Source of the DNA: Fidelibacterota bacterium
GTDB lineage: Bacteria > Marinisomatota > Marinisomatia > Marinisomatales > S15-B10
Direction: 5' to 3'
NCBI GenBank assembly: GCA_002715465.1
Contig: PAYY01000006.1
Coordinates: 25,834-89,833 of the forward strand
Length of the DNA: 64,000 nucleotides
The notes beneath the pieces are model-generated. The model was given only the letters and a program-made list of their open reading frames with translations, made no database searches and was not told the origin of the DNA. Below are positions 18,047 to 26,585 of this stretch, in pieces; position 1 is the stretch's first letter; each line of letters starts with the position of its first letter. The position numbers were made by a program, and so were the translations under genes.

Positions 18047-19387
18047 ATGAAAATAATTGTTATTGGTGCTGGAGAAGTTGGTTTTCAACTAGCCAAAGGA
18101 TTAAGTGAAGAGGATTATGATATCACAATTATTGATATCGTAAAGCAAAAAGTTCAAAGGGCAATGGAAAATCTGGATGTTATTACGGTTCAAGGTAATG
18201 GTGCAAGTCCTGATGTACTTAAAGAAGCGGGAGTAGAAAAAGCTGATGTTGTAGTTGCTGTAACTCGCGTTGATGAGGTTAATTTAATTTCTGCTCAATT
18301 ATCCCATGAGCTTGGTGCAAAAAGAATTATTGCTAGATTGAGAAATACTGAATATTCTAATAAAAGAGCAATCATTCGTCCAGAACATTTTGGTATTGAC
18401 AAAGTAATTCATCCTGAAATGGCTGCAACTAATGAAATTGCTCGGCTTGTAAAGCAGACATCCGCAACAAGTGTAGTAGATTTTGAAAATGGAAAGCTTC
18501 AATTAATCGGAATTAGGATGGAGAGTTCATCATCTGTTATTAATAAATCTCTTAATCAAATTCAGGCAAACAATATGTCTCTTTCATTTAATATTGTAGC
18601 AATCCTTAGAAGTAGTGAAACTATAGTCCCTCATGGTAAAACAATAATCGAAATAAATGACATATGTTATTTTCTTGTCAAGAAAGAGCAAGTGGAAAAT
18701 CTTTTGTATATGTTGGGGAAACAAGTACGTGAGACAAAAAATGTTATGATTTTAGGAGGTGGAAAAATAGGTAGGGCCCTTGCTGCAAAATTAGAACTAG
18801 ATATAAATATTAAATTAATTGATTCCAACAAGGAAAAAGCCCTGAGAATTGCTTCGGAATTATCAAAGACTTTAGTTCTTAATGGAGATGGTACAGATAT
18901 TGAATTTCTTCGTCTTGAAGAACCTGAAATAATTGATAGTTTTATTGCTGTTACGGAAAATGAGCAAACAAATCTTCTTTCAGCGCTTTTGGCAAAACAT
19001 CTTGGTGTTAGACAGACATTAATTCATGTATCAACAACTGAATATATACCAGCTATGAAAGTAATTGGTCTTGATGCGGTAGTAAGTAAGAACATGTGTA
19101 CAGTAAATGAAATTCTCGAATATATTAAAAGCGATGAAAAACATTTGATAACTAACTTTGAAGAAGTTGATGTAGAAGCAATTGAATTTAGTCCTAATTC
19201 CGGAAGCATAGTTACAAAGAGAACACTAGGTGATATTAAATTCCCTGAATCATCTATTGTGGGTTCAATAAATCATCGAGGTCATGTCTCTATTGCTCGT
19301 TATGATACTCAAATTAGTGAGGAGGATTCCGTATTGGTTTTTTGTCTTCCAAACATACTTCCTAAAGTTGAAAAATTATTCGATTAA
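18047..19387 (+). CDS. trkA: Trk potassium uptake regulatory subunit TrkA
   Basis: This 446-residue protein has two tandem RCK units, each with a Rossmann NAD-binding motif (I-G-A-G-E-V-G-F near 5-12 and L-G-G-G-K-I-G-R near 235-242) followed by a TrkA_C domain. The duplicated layout and length are those of classic TrkA. It binds the cytoplasmic face of TrkH and gates K+ uptake in response to NAD(H) or ATP. TrkH follows 4 bases later. Confidence 0.96.
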   Translation: MKIIVIGAGEVGFQLAKGLSEEDYDITIIDIVKQKVQRAMENLDVITVQGNGASPDVLKEAGVEKADVVVAVTRVDEVNLISAQLSHELGAKRIIARLRNTEYSNKRAIIRPEHFGIDKVIHPEMAATNEIARLVKQTSATSVVDFENGKLQLIGIRMESSSSVINKSLNQIQANNMSLSFNIVAILRSSETIVPHGKTIIEINDICYFLVKKEQVENLLYMLGKQVRETKNVMILGGGKIGRALAAKLELDINIKLIDSNKEKALRIASELSKTLVLNGDGTDIEFLRLEEPEIIDSFIAVTENEQTNLLSALLAKHLGVRQTLIHVSTTEYIPAMKVIGLDAVVSKNMCTVNEILEYIKSDEKHLITNFEEVDVEAIEFSPNSGSIVTKRTLGDIKFPESSIVGSINHRGHVSIARYDTQISEEDSVLVFCLPNILPKVEKLFD

Positions 19388-19391
19388 ATGA

Positions 19392-20867
19392 ATGCACTTT
19401 CGTTCAATATTTAATGTTCTAGCGTCAATTTCAATCTTACTGGGATTAACTATGCTATTTGCAGCTAGCTGGTCATATCTTTATAGTGAGCCTGATTTAA
19501 AAGGGATATTGCTTTCCTCTGCAATTACAATTTTTATTAATCTTTCTCTATGGTTTTTTACTAAAGGTAAAATTACTTTATCAATTAAAGATGGTTTTGC
19601 AATTGTCACTCTCGTTTGGATATCAACGGCTGTATTTTCAGCATTACCATTTATCTTGACGGGGGCAATTCCAAACATTACAGATGCATTTTTTGAATCC
19701 GCATCTGGAGTTACTACGACAGGAGCCTCAATTCTTGGGAATTCTGAGACTATGCCCCATCTGACTAACGGTATTGAAAGTTTAAGCAAGGGGATTTTAT
19801 TCTGGAGAAGTTTTATCCAGTGGGTTGGTGGAATGGGTATTATTGTTTTTTCTATTGCAATTCTTCCATTATTGGGAGTTGGAGGAGTTCAACTCTTTCG
19901 TGCTGAAGTCCCTGGACCAGTTCCTGATAAGATTAAACCAAGGGTACAAGAAACAGCAAAAACTTTATGGGCTCTATATATTGGTCTTACAATGATTCAA
20001 GTTGTATTCCTCTATTTTGGGGGAATGAATTTTTTTGATTCACTTTGTCATTCTTTTACTACCATTGCAATTGGGGGTTTCTCAACAAAAAATGCAAGTA
20101 TTGCCCATTTTAACAGTGCTTATATAGACTATGTTATTATAATTTTTATGTTCATTGCAGGTGTTAATTTTACACTACACTGGAAAGCAATTATTTTTCA
20201 AAAACCAGTAGTTTATTTTCGAGATGGTGAATTCAAATTCTATGCTTTTTTAATAGCTCTCACAACTTGTATTATAATATTAAATCTCTCTTTAATTAAT
20301 GGAGAATTAACCCATAATATTTTCAGAAAATCACTTTTTCAAGTAATGTCAATTCTTACTACAACAGGTTTTACTACATCTGATTACACTAGCTGGGGCT
20401 CCTTTCCTCAAATGTTAATTCTTTTACTAATGTTTGTGGGAGGATCAGCTGGTTCAACAGCAGGAGGTATGAAAATCGCTCGGATCATGGTTGTTGCTAA
20501 GTATAGTTTATCAGAAATTAAGCACTTATTACATCCTAGGGCTGTAATTCCTGTTAAAATAGGTCAACAGTCAATTAATGAAGAAGTAATTAGAAGTACA
20601 CTTGGTTTTGTTTTGTTTTATGTCATGGTATTTGTATTCGTTTCTATAATTCTCACAGCTTTGGGTCTCGATCTTGAATCTTCATTTGGTGCTACAGCAT
20701 CATCTTTAGGAAATGTAGGGCCTGCACATGGTTCAGTGGGCCCAGCATCGAATTATGCTCAAATCCCAGATTTGGCAAAATGGTTACTTACATTCTGTAT
20801 GTTTCTTGGAAGATTAGAAATATTTACAGTTATGGTATTTTTAAGTACACTTTTCAATAGGCGTTAA
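19392..20867 (+). CDS. trkH: Trk potassium uptake channel TrkH
   Basis: This 491-residue polytopic membrane protein has the four pore-loop repeats of the SKT superfamily: T-T-G-A-S, A-I-G-G-F-S, T-T-G-F-T-T and L-G-N-V-G-P. The G-G-S-A-G-S-T-A-G-G motif lines the intramembrane gate. R-S-F-I-Q-W-V-G-G-M-G-I near 140 is the family signature. It forms the K+ pathway for the TrkA regulator just upstream. An alternative ATG lies 4 bases earlier, out of frame. Confidence 0.96.
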   Translation: MHFRSIFNVLASISILLGLTMLFAASWSYLYSEPDLKGILLSSAITIFINLSLWFFTKGKITLSIKDGFAIVTLVWISTAVFSALPFILTGAIPNITDAFFESASGVTTTGASILGNSETMPHLTNGIESLSKGILFWRSFIQWVGGMGIIVFSIAILPLLGVGGVQLFRAEVPGPVPDKIKPRVQETAKTLWALYIGLTMIQVVFLYFGGMNFFDSLCHSFTTIAIGGFSTKNASIAHFNSAYIDYVIIIFMFIAGVNFTLHWKAIIFQKPVVYFRDGEFKFYAFLIALTTCIIILNLSLINGELTHNIFRKSLFQVMSILTTTGFTTSDYTSWGSFPQMLILLLMFVGGSAGSTAGGMKIARIMVVAKYSLSEIKHLLHPRAVIPVKIGQQSINEEVIRSTLGFVLFYVMVFVFVSIILTALGLDLESSFGATASSLGNVGPAHGSVGPASNYAQIPDLAKWLLTFCMFLGRLEIFTVMVFLSTLFNRR

Positions 20868-20925
20868 TAGGTTAGAGAACTTTGTTGTAATTAGTCTATC
20901 AACAACAACCATGTTTTTATGATTT

Positions 20926-22443
20926 ATGAAAGAAAAAAATAACTTTATAGATCAGATTGATCAAGTTCCAGCTAAAACACTTAGCTGTATAAATCCTATA
21001 TCAGGCAAAACTATAAAGAATATATCTATTTCCACTAAAGAAGAAATTAATAGAAAAATTACTAGTGCATGTGAAGCATCGAAAATTTGGAAGGAAATTC
21101 CTATAATAGAAAGATCCCGATTAATAAAAAAAGCTCAGAAGGAAATAGTATCAAAAAAGGATGAGCTAATTGAATTAGCCATTTCAGAGACTGGAAAAAC
21201 TGAATTTGATGGTATCATTGAAATTCTTACTACATTAGAAATAATGCGATTTAACCGGAAGATGGCATCTCGAGCTCTTGCATCTGAGGTTCGCCCTTTA
21301 GGTTTAATAATGAAAAATAAACGTGGAAAAGTTCATTATCGACCCTATGGAGTAGTAGGAGCTATTTCTCCATGGAATTACCCTTTAATTCAACCTGCTA
21401 TTCTTGTAGTACCTGCATTACTTGCTGGAAATGGTGTAGTTCTAAAGCCTTCAGAGTTTAGTCCACTTACAGCATTAAAGATGAAAGAAATATTTGATGA
21501 AGTCGGAATTCCTGAAGATCTTTTTCAAATAGTAATTGGAGATGGAGAAGTTGGTAAGGTATTAGTAGAATCTTCTTCAATTAAATTAATAGCATTTACA
21601 GGAAGCGTTAAAGTTGGAAGAAAAATAGCTATTAATTGTGCGGAACAACTTAAACCAGTCATTCTTGAATTAGGTGGTAAAGACCCAATGATAGTTTTGA
21701 AAGATGCAAACTTGAAGAGAGCAGCACGAGCCGCTGTATGGAGTGGTTTTCATAATGCTGGTCAAACATGTATTTCTGTTGAGAGGATTTATGTTGATGA
21801 GAATGTGGCTGATGATTTCATTCAATTAGTAAAAGATTTAACTAATCTTGTTTCCTATGGTAAAGGCCCAAATTTTTCAGATATCGGAAGTATTTCCACA
21901 AAATCTCAATTTGAAAAAATAACCTCTCTTTTACAGGATGCTATTGATAAAGGAGCCACTATAGATAATCATAATATAAATAATAACAATGACAGTTTAT
22001 TTTTTCAGCCTTTAGTTATTACTGATAGTGATGACACTATGAAAATAATGAAAGAAGAAATTTTTGGTCCAGTTATAGTTATTTCAAGAGTTAGGAATGA
22101 AAAGGAAGCTATTAAAAAAGCTAATAGTATGAATTTTGGTTTGAATGCTTCTATTTTTACCAGAAATAAGAAAAAAGCCCGACTTCTTGCAAAAAACATA
22201 GAAGCGGGGAATATTATTATAAATGATGTTGAAACAAATTATTTTTGTGTTGATGTTCCATTCGGAGGTATTAAACATAGTGGTATAGGTCGTCTTCATG
22301 GGATAGAAGGTCTTAGAAGCTTTTCACAGATTCAATCTGTAGTTGAAGATAGGTTTGGATTTAATAAAGAGTTATGGTGGTTTCCAGTAGCAGGTATAAC
22401 AAAAAAGATTTTTAGAGCTATTATTCAAATCCTTTACGGCTAA
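20926..22443 (+). CDS. NAD(P)-dependent aldehyde dehydrogenase
   Basis: This 505-residue ALDH-superfamily enzyme has catalytic Cys282 in G-Q-T-C-I-S, general base Glu248 in L-E-L-G-G-K, the cofactor loop F-T-G-S-V-x-V-G and P-W-N-Y-P at about 150. A short hydrophobic C-terminus (L-W-W-F-P-V-A-G...) is unusual and could be a membrane-association tail, as in some long-chain aldehyde dehydrogenases. The substrate cannot be assigned. It sits between the Trk genes and a DgcN-like gene. Confidence 0.9.
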   Translation: MKEKNNFIDQIDQVPAKTLSCINPISGKTIKNISISTKEEINRKITSACEASKIWKEIPIIERSRLIKKAQKEIVSKKDELIELAISETGKTEFDGIIEILTTLEIMRFNRKMASRALASEVRPLGLIMKNKRGKVHYRPYGVVGAISPWNYPLIQPAILVVPALLAGNGVVLKPSEFSPLTALKMKEIFDEVGIPEDLFQIVIGDGEVGKVLVESSSIKLIAFTGSVKVGRKIAINCAEQLKPVILELGGKDPMIVLKDANLKRAARAAVWSGFHNAGQTCISVERIYVDENVADDFIQLVKDLTNLVSYGKGPNFSDIGSISTKSQFEKITSLLQDAIDKGATIDNHNINNNNDSLFFQPLVITDSDDTMKIMKEEIFGPVIVISRVRNEKEAIKKANSMNFGLNASIFTRNKKKARLLAKNIEAGNIIINDVETNYFCVDVPFGGIKHSGIGRLHGIEGLRSFSQIQSVVEDRFGFNKELWWFPVAGITKKIFRAIIQILYG

Positions 22444-22549
22444 CTGGCCTAAAAGATTAGATTTTTTTCATTCTTAATATTTTTTGAGTTGCTTCTATAT
22501 TTATTAATATAGAGAACCATTAAATTAAAGATAATAATTGGAGTATGGC

Positions 22550-23584
22550 ATGAAGAAATATGCTGTTCTGGTTGAAGGAAGATTTAATTTTCTTTATGCC
22601 AAAACTGCAAATGCAATTTTGCGTTTTAAATCAGAGACTGTAGTTTGCTGTATTGATTCGGAAAACAACGGAAAAACTACTGAAGAAGTCATAAAATTAG
22701 GAGGAAAGACGCCTATTGTGTCTTCTTTGGAAGCAGCTAAAAAATTTAAGCCAAATACTCTATTGATAGGTATTGCAACTCAAGGGGGATTTCTTCCTGG
22801 TAACATGAGAAGAACTGTTCGGGAAGCACTTCAGAGCGGTCTTGATGTAATATCTGGTCTTCATGAGTTCCTTAGTGATGATAGTGAATTTAGTTCTTTA
22901 GCCAAAACTAATGGTGTTAATATAATAGATCTTAGGAAACCTCCCTCACCGCTTCCCTTTTCAAAAGGAACATGGAAAAAGAGAAAAACTCCAACTTTAT
23001 TAACTGTTGGTGATGATTGCGATACGGGAAAGATGACGGCTGCATGGGAATTGAAAAGTGAACTTGAGTCTAGAGGGAAAAATGTTATCTTCATTGGTAC
23101 AGGTCAAACTGGGATTTTACTTGGAGGAAATGGCGTTGCGGTAGATGCTATAGTCAGTGATTTTGAAGCTGGATCAATAGAAGCAGAAATAGATAGAGCA
23201 ACCCTTAATGATGATTTAGATTTAATTATTGTTGAGGGCCAAGGAAGCATCTCGCATATGGCCTATTCAGGCGTAACGATGGGACTTTTACACGGTGTTA
23301 TGCCAGATATGCTCTTAATGTGCCATGAACCTGCAAGAGAAATAGATACTTTTAATCATCCTATGATAGATCTTGGAGAAATCATGGATATATATATTCA
23401 ACTTATTAGAATTTTTAAACCCTGTGAAATAGTTGGTCTTAGCCTGATCACCCATACAGAAGATGAAAATAAAGCAAAAGAAACCATTGAATGGTATCAA
23501 TGTAAATATGGGATTCCATCGGCTGATTTTGTAAGATTCGGTGGGGAGTCAGTTATTGATAAAATAATATCTAAATTAAAATGA
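22550..23584 (+). CDS. dgcN: DUF1611 protein, DgcN-like N-acyltransferase
   Basis: The protein has 344 residues from the ATG at 22550, preceded by a GGAG ribosome-binding site at 22540-22543. The N-terminal Rossmann-like domain is followed by a P-loop-like segment G-D-D-C-D-T-G-K-M-T near residue 160 and a G-T-G-Q-T-G motif. This is the DUF1611 family. In marine gammaproteobacteria a DUF1611 protein (DgcN) acetylates D-glutamate before DgcA racemises it. Here it overlaps by 4 bases an enolase-superfamily epimerase gene, the same pairing. The D-glutamate role is inferred from family and context. Confidence 0.75.
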   Translation: MKKYAVLVEGRFNFLYAKTANAILRFKSETVVCCIDSENNGKTTEEVIKLGGKTPIVSSLEAAKKFKPNTLLIGIATQGGFLPGNMRRTVREALQSGLDVISGLHEFLSDDSEFSSLAKTNGVNIIDLRKPPSPLPFSKGTWKKRKTPTLLTVGDDCDTGKMTAAWELKSELESRGKNVIFIGTGQTGILLGGNGVAVDAIVSDFEAGSIEAEIDRATLNDDLDLIIVEGQGSISHMAYSGVTMGLLHGVMPDMLLMCHEPAREIDTFNHPMIDLGEIMDIYIQLIRIFKPCEIVGLSLITHTEDENKAKETIEWYQCKYGIPSADFVRFGGESVIDKIISKLK

Positions 23585-24594
23585 TTTTTAATTATTCAAC
23601 TTATAGTCTTTATTTGAAACATCGATTCACCATTGCTCGTGGCTCACAGGAAGTGATTCCTATAATACTTGTCTACTTTACAAAGGATGGTGTAACGGGA
23701 ATAGGGGAAGCTTCACCTTCGGTAAGATATGGTGAAGATTTTTATGAACTCATTAAATATCTCAGTAGACTATCTATCAGTGATATCCCTGAAGAAGGTT
23801 CCCTAGGTGATTGGTTAGATTGGGCGGTTGTAAAAGCCAAAGGTAATCCTTCTTTAGAGGCTGCATTTGATTTAGCTCTTCATGATTTATATGGAAAAAT
23901 TAATAATAGACCGACTTATACCTATTTTGATTCTGATAAAAATAGAGGATGTATTACCTCATTCACAATTGGAATTGATGATAAAGAGAAAATTAGAGAG
24001 AAGGTATTAGAGGCAGATATTTATCCTTTATTAAAAGTGAAATTAGGTAGTAGTCATGATAAAGAAATCATTAGAACTATCCGAGAAGTCACTGACAAAC
24101 TGATTAGAGTAGATGCTAATGAGGGTTGGAATTTAGAAGAAGGAAAGCGTATGTGTGACTGGTTGGCTAACCAAAATATAGAATTTATAGAACAACCTTT
24201 ACCAGCTGATAATATTGAAGAAACAGCAAGACTTAGAGAATATTCACCGTTAGAAATAATTGCTGATGAAAATTGCATTGATTCAAATAGTATTTCAAGA
24301 ATTTCACATGCTTTTGATGGCATTAATATAAAATTAATGAAATGTGGAGGCCTTCGTGAAGCTCATAAGATGATAAAAATTGCTAAAGAAAAAGAAATGA
24401 AAATCATGATAGGGTGTATGATTGAAACATCCATCGCAATTACAGCAGCATCTATACTCTCTCCTCTTGTTGATTATGCTGATTTAGATGGAAATCTTTT
24501 AATTAATAATGATCCATTTACTGGTGTATACATTAAGGATGGTATATTGGTTTTTCCTGATAGACCAGGCCTAGGTGTATCATTGAAAAAATAA
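23581..24594 (+). CDS. dgcA: Enolase-superfamily dipeptide epimerase / DgcA-like racemase
   Basis: This 337-residue muconate-lactonizing-type enolase-superfamily enzyme has the catalytic layout of Ala-Glu epimerases: K-V-K near 155, metal ligands in V-D-A-N-E-G-W, E-Q-P-L-P and A-D-E-N, and the second-face Lys in I-K-L-M-K-C-G-G. It would epimerise L-Ala-D/L-Glu from peptidoglycan, or racemise N-acetyl-D-glutamate if paired with DgcN. The ATGA overlap with the upstream gene favours the second reading. Superfamily certain, substrate inferred. Confidence 0.85.
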   Translation: MIFNYSTYSLYLKHRFTIARGSQEVIPIILVYFTKDGVTGIGEASPSVRYGEDFYELIKYLSRLSISDIPEEGSLGDWLDWAVVKAKGNPSLEAAFDLALHDLYGKINNRPTYTYFDSDKNRGCITSFTIGIDDKEKIREKVLEADIYPLLKVKLGSSHDKEIIRTIREVTDKLIRVDANEGWNLEEGKRMCDWLANQNIEFIEQPLPADNIEETARLREYSPLEIIADENCIDSNSISRISHAFDGINIKLMKCGGLREAHKMIKIAKEKEMKIMIGCMIETSIAITAASILSPLVDYADLDGNLLINNDPFTGVYIKDGILVFPDRPGLGVSLKK

Positions 24595-24734
24595 AAAAAA
24601 TTATAATAGATTAGTCAACCATTTTATCTGATAATATTGATTGCAATCTAAATTGCTATATGGACTCTATATATTAAAAGACATTTCAAATTAAAATGCA
24701 ATACTTTAGAATGTAATGAGTTTAATTTTTAATT

Positions 24735-26570
24735 ATGATAGTTTCCGATCGAATAAAAAATAAGCTGAATAAGCTTCCTAGAAAACCAGGTGTATATCTT
24801 TTTAAAGACAAAGATGAAAAAACTATCTATATAGGTAAAGCAAAAGTTCTAACAAAACGAGTAAGAAGCTATTTTTATAAGAGTGCTAAACATGCTCCAA
24901 AAGTACTTTCTCTATTAAAAAAAATAAATGATTTTGAATGGATAGTGACAGGTTCTGAAGTAGAAGCTCTTCTCACAGAGGCAAACTTGATCAAAGAACA
25001 GATGCCTAGATATAATATTCTACTAAGAGATGACAAAACTTTTCCTTATATACGTATTACAAATGAACAATTTCCTCAGGTTTTAATAACTCGAAAAATT
25101 ATTCATGATGGTTCTAAGTATTTTGGACCATATACTGATGTTAGAGATCTTCGTCTTACATTAAAAGTTCTTCACAAGATTTTTCCAATTAGGAGTTGTG
25201 ATTATAATCTTAATGATGAAAATATTAATAAAAAAAAATATTCTGTTTGTCTTGATTATCATATTAATAGATGCCAGGGACCATGTGAAGGTATTGTTCA
25301 TACCATGGAATATCAAAAAATGATTAACAATGTAATTTCTTTTTTGCATGGGAGGACAACTTTCATAAGAAAAAAACTCAAACAAGATATGCAGTCTGCT
25401 TCAAAAAAAATGCTTTATGAGGAAGCATCAACTTATCGAGATCAACTTATTTCAGTTCAAAATTTTTCTAAAAGGCAAAGTAAAGCCTCAGCCTATTTTG
25501 ACGATAAAGATTTTATTGCCATTTCGTATCAAGGGAATGATGCCTGTGGAGTGGTGGTTAGGATACGTAATGGGAAAATAGTTGGTCGGGAAAAAGTCTT
25601 TCTTGTTGGTGTACGTGATGAAACAAATAAACGTATTCTCGCTGATTTTATAAGACAGTTTTATTTGATGTCTTATTTTGTTCCTCCTGAAATTATTTTG
25701 CCAGAGATTCCAGAAGATCCAGAAACTTTATCCGAATGGCTTAAAATAAAAAGAGAAGGTTCTATAAAATTTCTAGTTCCAAAACGTGGTGAAAAGGCAA
25801 GACTGTTAAAAGTTTCGCTTGAAAATTCAGATTTACTTCTTAAGGAACATTTAAGGAAAAAAAATAAAAGAAAAGATCTAGTCCCAGTAATGGTGAAAGA
25901 ACTTCAGGAAGATTTAAACCTTTCAATACCTCCAAGACGAATTGAAGCATTTGACATTTCCAATATTCAAGAAAGTGATGCTGTAGGAGCTATGGTCTGT
26001 TTTATTGATGGGAGGCCTAGAAAAAGTGAATATCGAAAGTTTAAAATTAAATCTGTCAAAGGTATTGATGATTTTGCTATGATGAGAGAGATAGTTTTTA
26101 GAAGATATTCAAGATTGAAAGATGAAAAAGGAAAATTTCCAGATCTAATTTTAATAGATGGAGGTAAAGGTCAACTAAACATGGCGATTTCAGCCCTTCG
26201 CGAACTTGGTCTAGATTATATTTTTATAGTTTCTTTAGCTAAAAGGCTCGAAGAGGTTTTTGTTCCTAATCATTCTGAGGCACAATCTATTTCTAAAAAC
26301 TCTCCAGGAATATTACTACTTCGAAAGATACGTGATGAAGTTCACAGGTTTGCTATTTCATTTCATCGACAATTACGAAAAAAAATTATTACTAAATCTA
26401 TTTTTGATGAATTATACGGTGTAGGACCTGTTACAAAAACTAGATTGTTAAAAAAGTATTTAGATTTGGATGCTATTTCAAATTCATCTCCTTGTAATAT
26501 AATGAAGGAAACTGGTGTATCTATTAAGGTAGCTAAATCAATAATTAATCGTGCTAAATCATTTAAATAA
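24735..26570 (+). CDS. uvrC: Excinuclease ABC subunit C
   Basis: This 611-residue protein has a GIY-YIG nuclease domain at the N-terminus (P-G-V-Y-L-F...I-Y-I-G-K-A), then a Cys-bearing linker (C-L-D-Y-H-I-N-R-C-x-G-P-C) and a UVR motif. The RNase H-like second nuclease domain follows (A-F-D-I-S-N-I-Q, I-D-G-G-K-G-Q-L), with a C-terminal HhH segment ending the protein. It makes both incisions in nucleotide-excision repair with UvrAB. Length and order are standard. Confidence 0.97.
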   Translation: MIVSDRIKNKLNKLPRKPGVYLFKDKDEKTIYIGKAKVLTKRVRSYFYKSAKHAPKVLSLLKKINDFEWIVTGSEVEALLTEANLIKEQMPRYNILLRDDKTFPYIRITNEQFPQVLITRKIIHDGSKYFGPYTDVRDLRLTLKVLHKIFPIRSCDYNLNDENINKKKYSVCLDYHINRCQGPCEGIVHTMEYQKMINNVISFLHGRTTFIRKKLKQDMQSASKKMLYEEASTYRDQLISVQNFSKRQSKASAYFDDKDFIAISYQGNDACGVVVRIRNGKIVGREKVFLVGVRDETNKRILADFIRQFYLMSYFVPPEIILPEIPEDPETLSEWLKIKREGSIKFLVPKRGEKARLLKVSLENSDLLLKEHLRKKNKRKDLVPVMVKELQEDLNLSIPPRRIEAFDISNIQESDAVGAMVCFIDGRPRKSEYRKFKIKSVKGIDDFAMMREIVFRRYSRLKDEKGKFPDLILIDGGKGQLNMAISALRELGLDYIFIVSLAKRLEEVFVPNHSEAQSISKNSPGILLLRKIRDEVHRFAISFHRQLRKKIITKSIFDELYGVGPVTKTRLLKKYLDLDAISNSSPCNIMKETGVSIKVAKSIINRAKSFK

Positions 26571-26585
26571 TGGTAATAATATATT

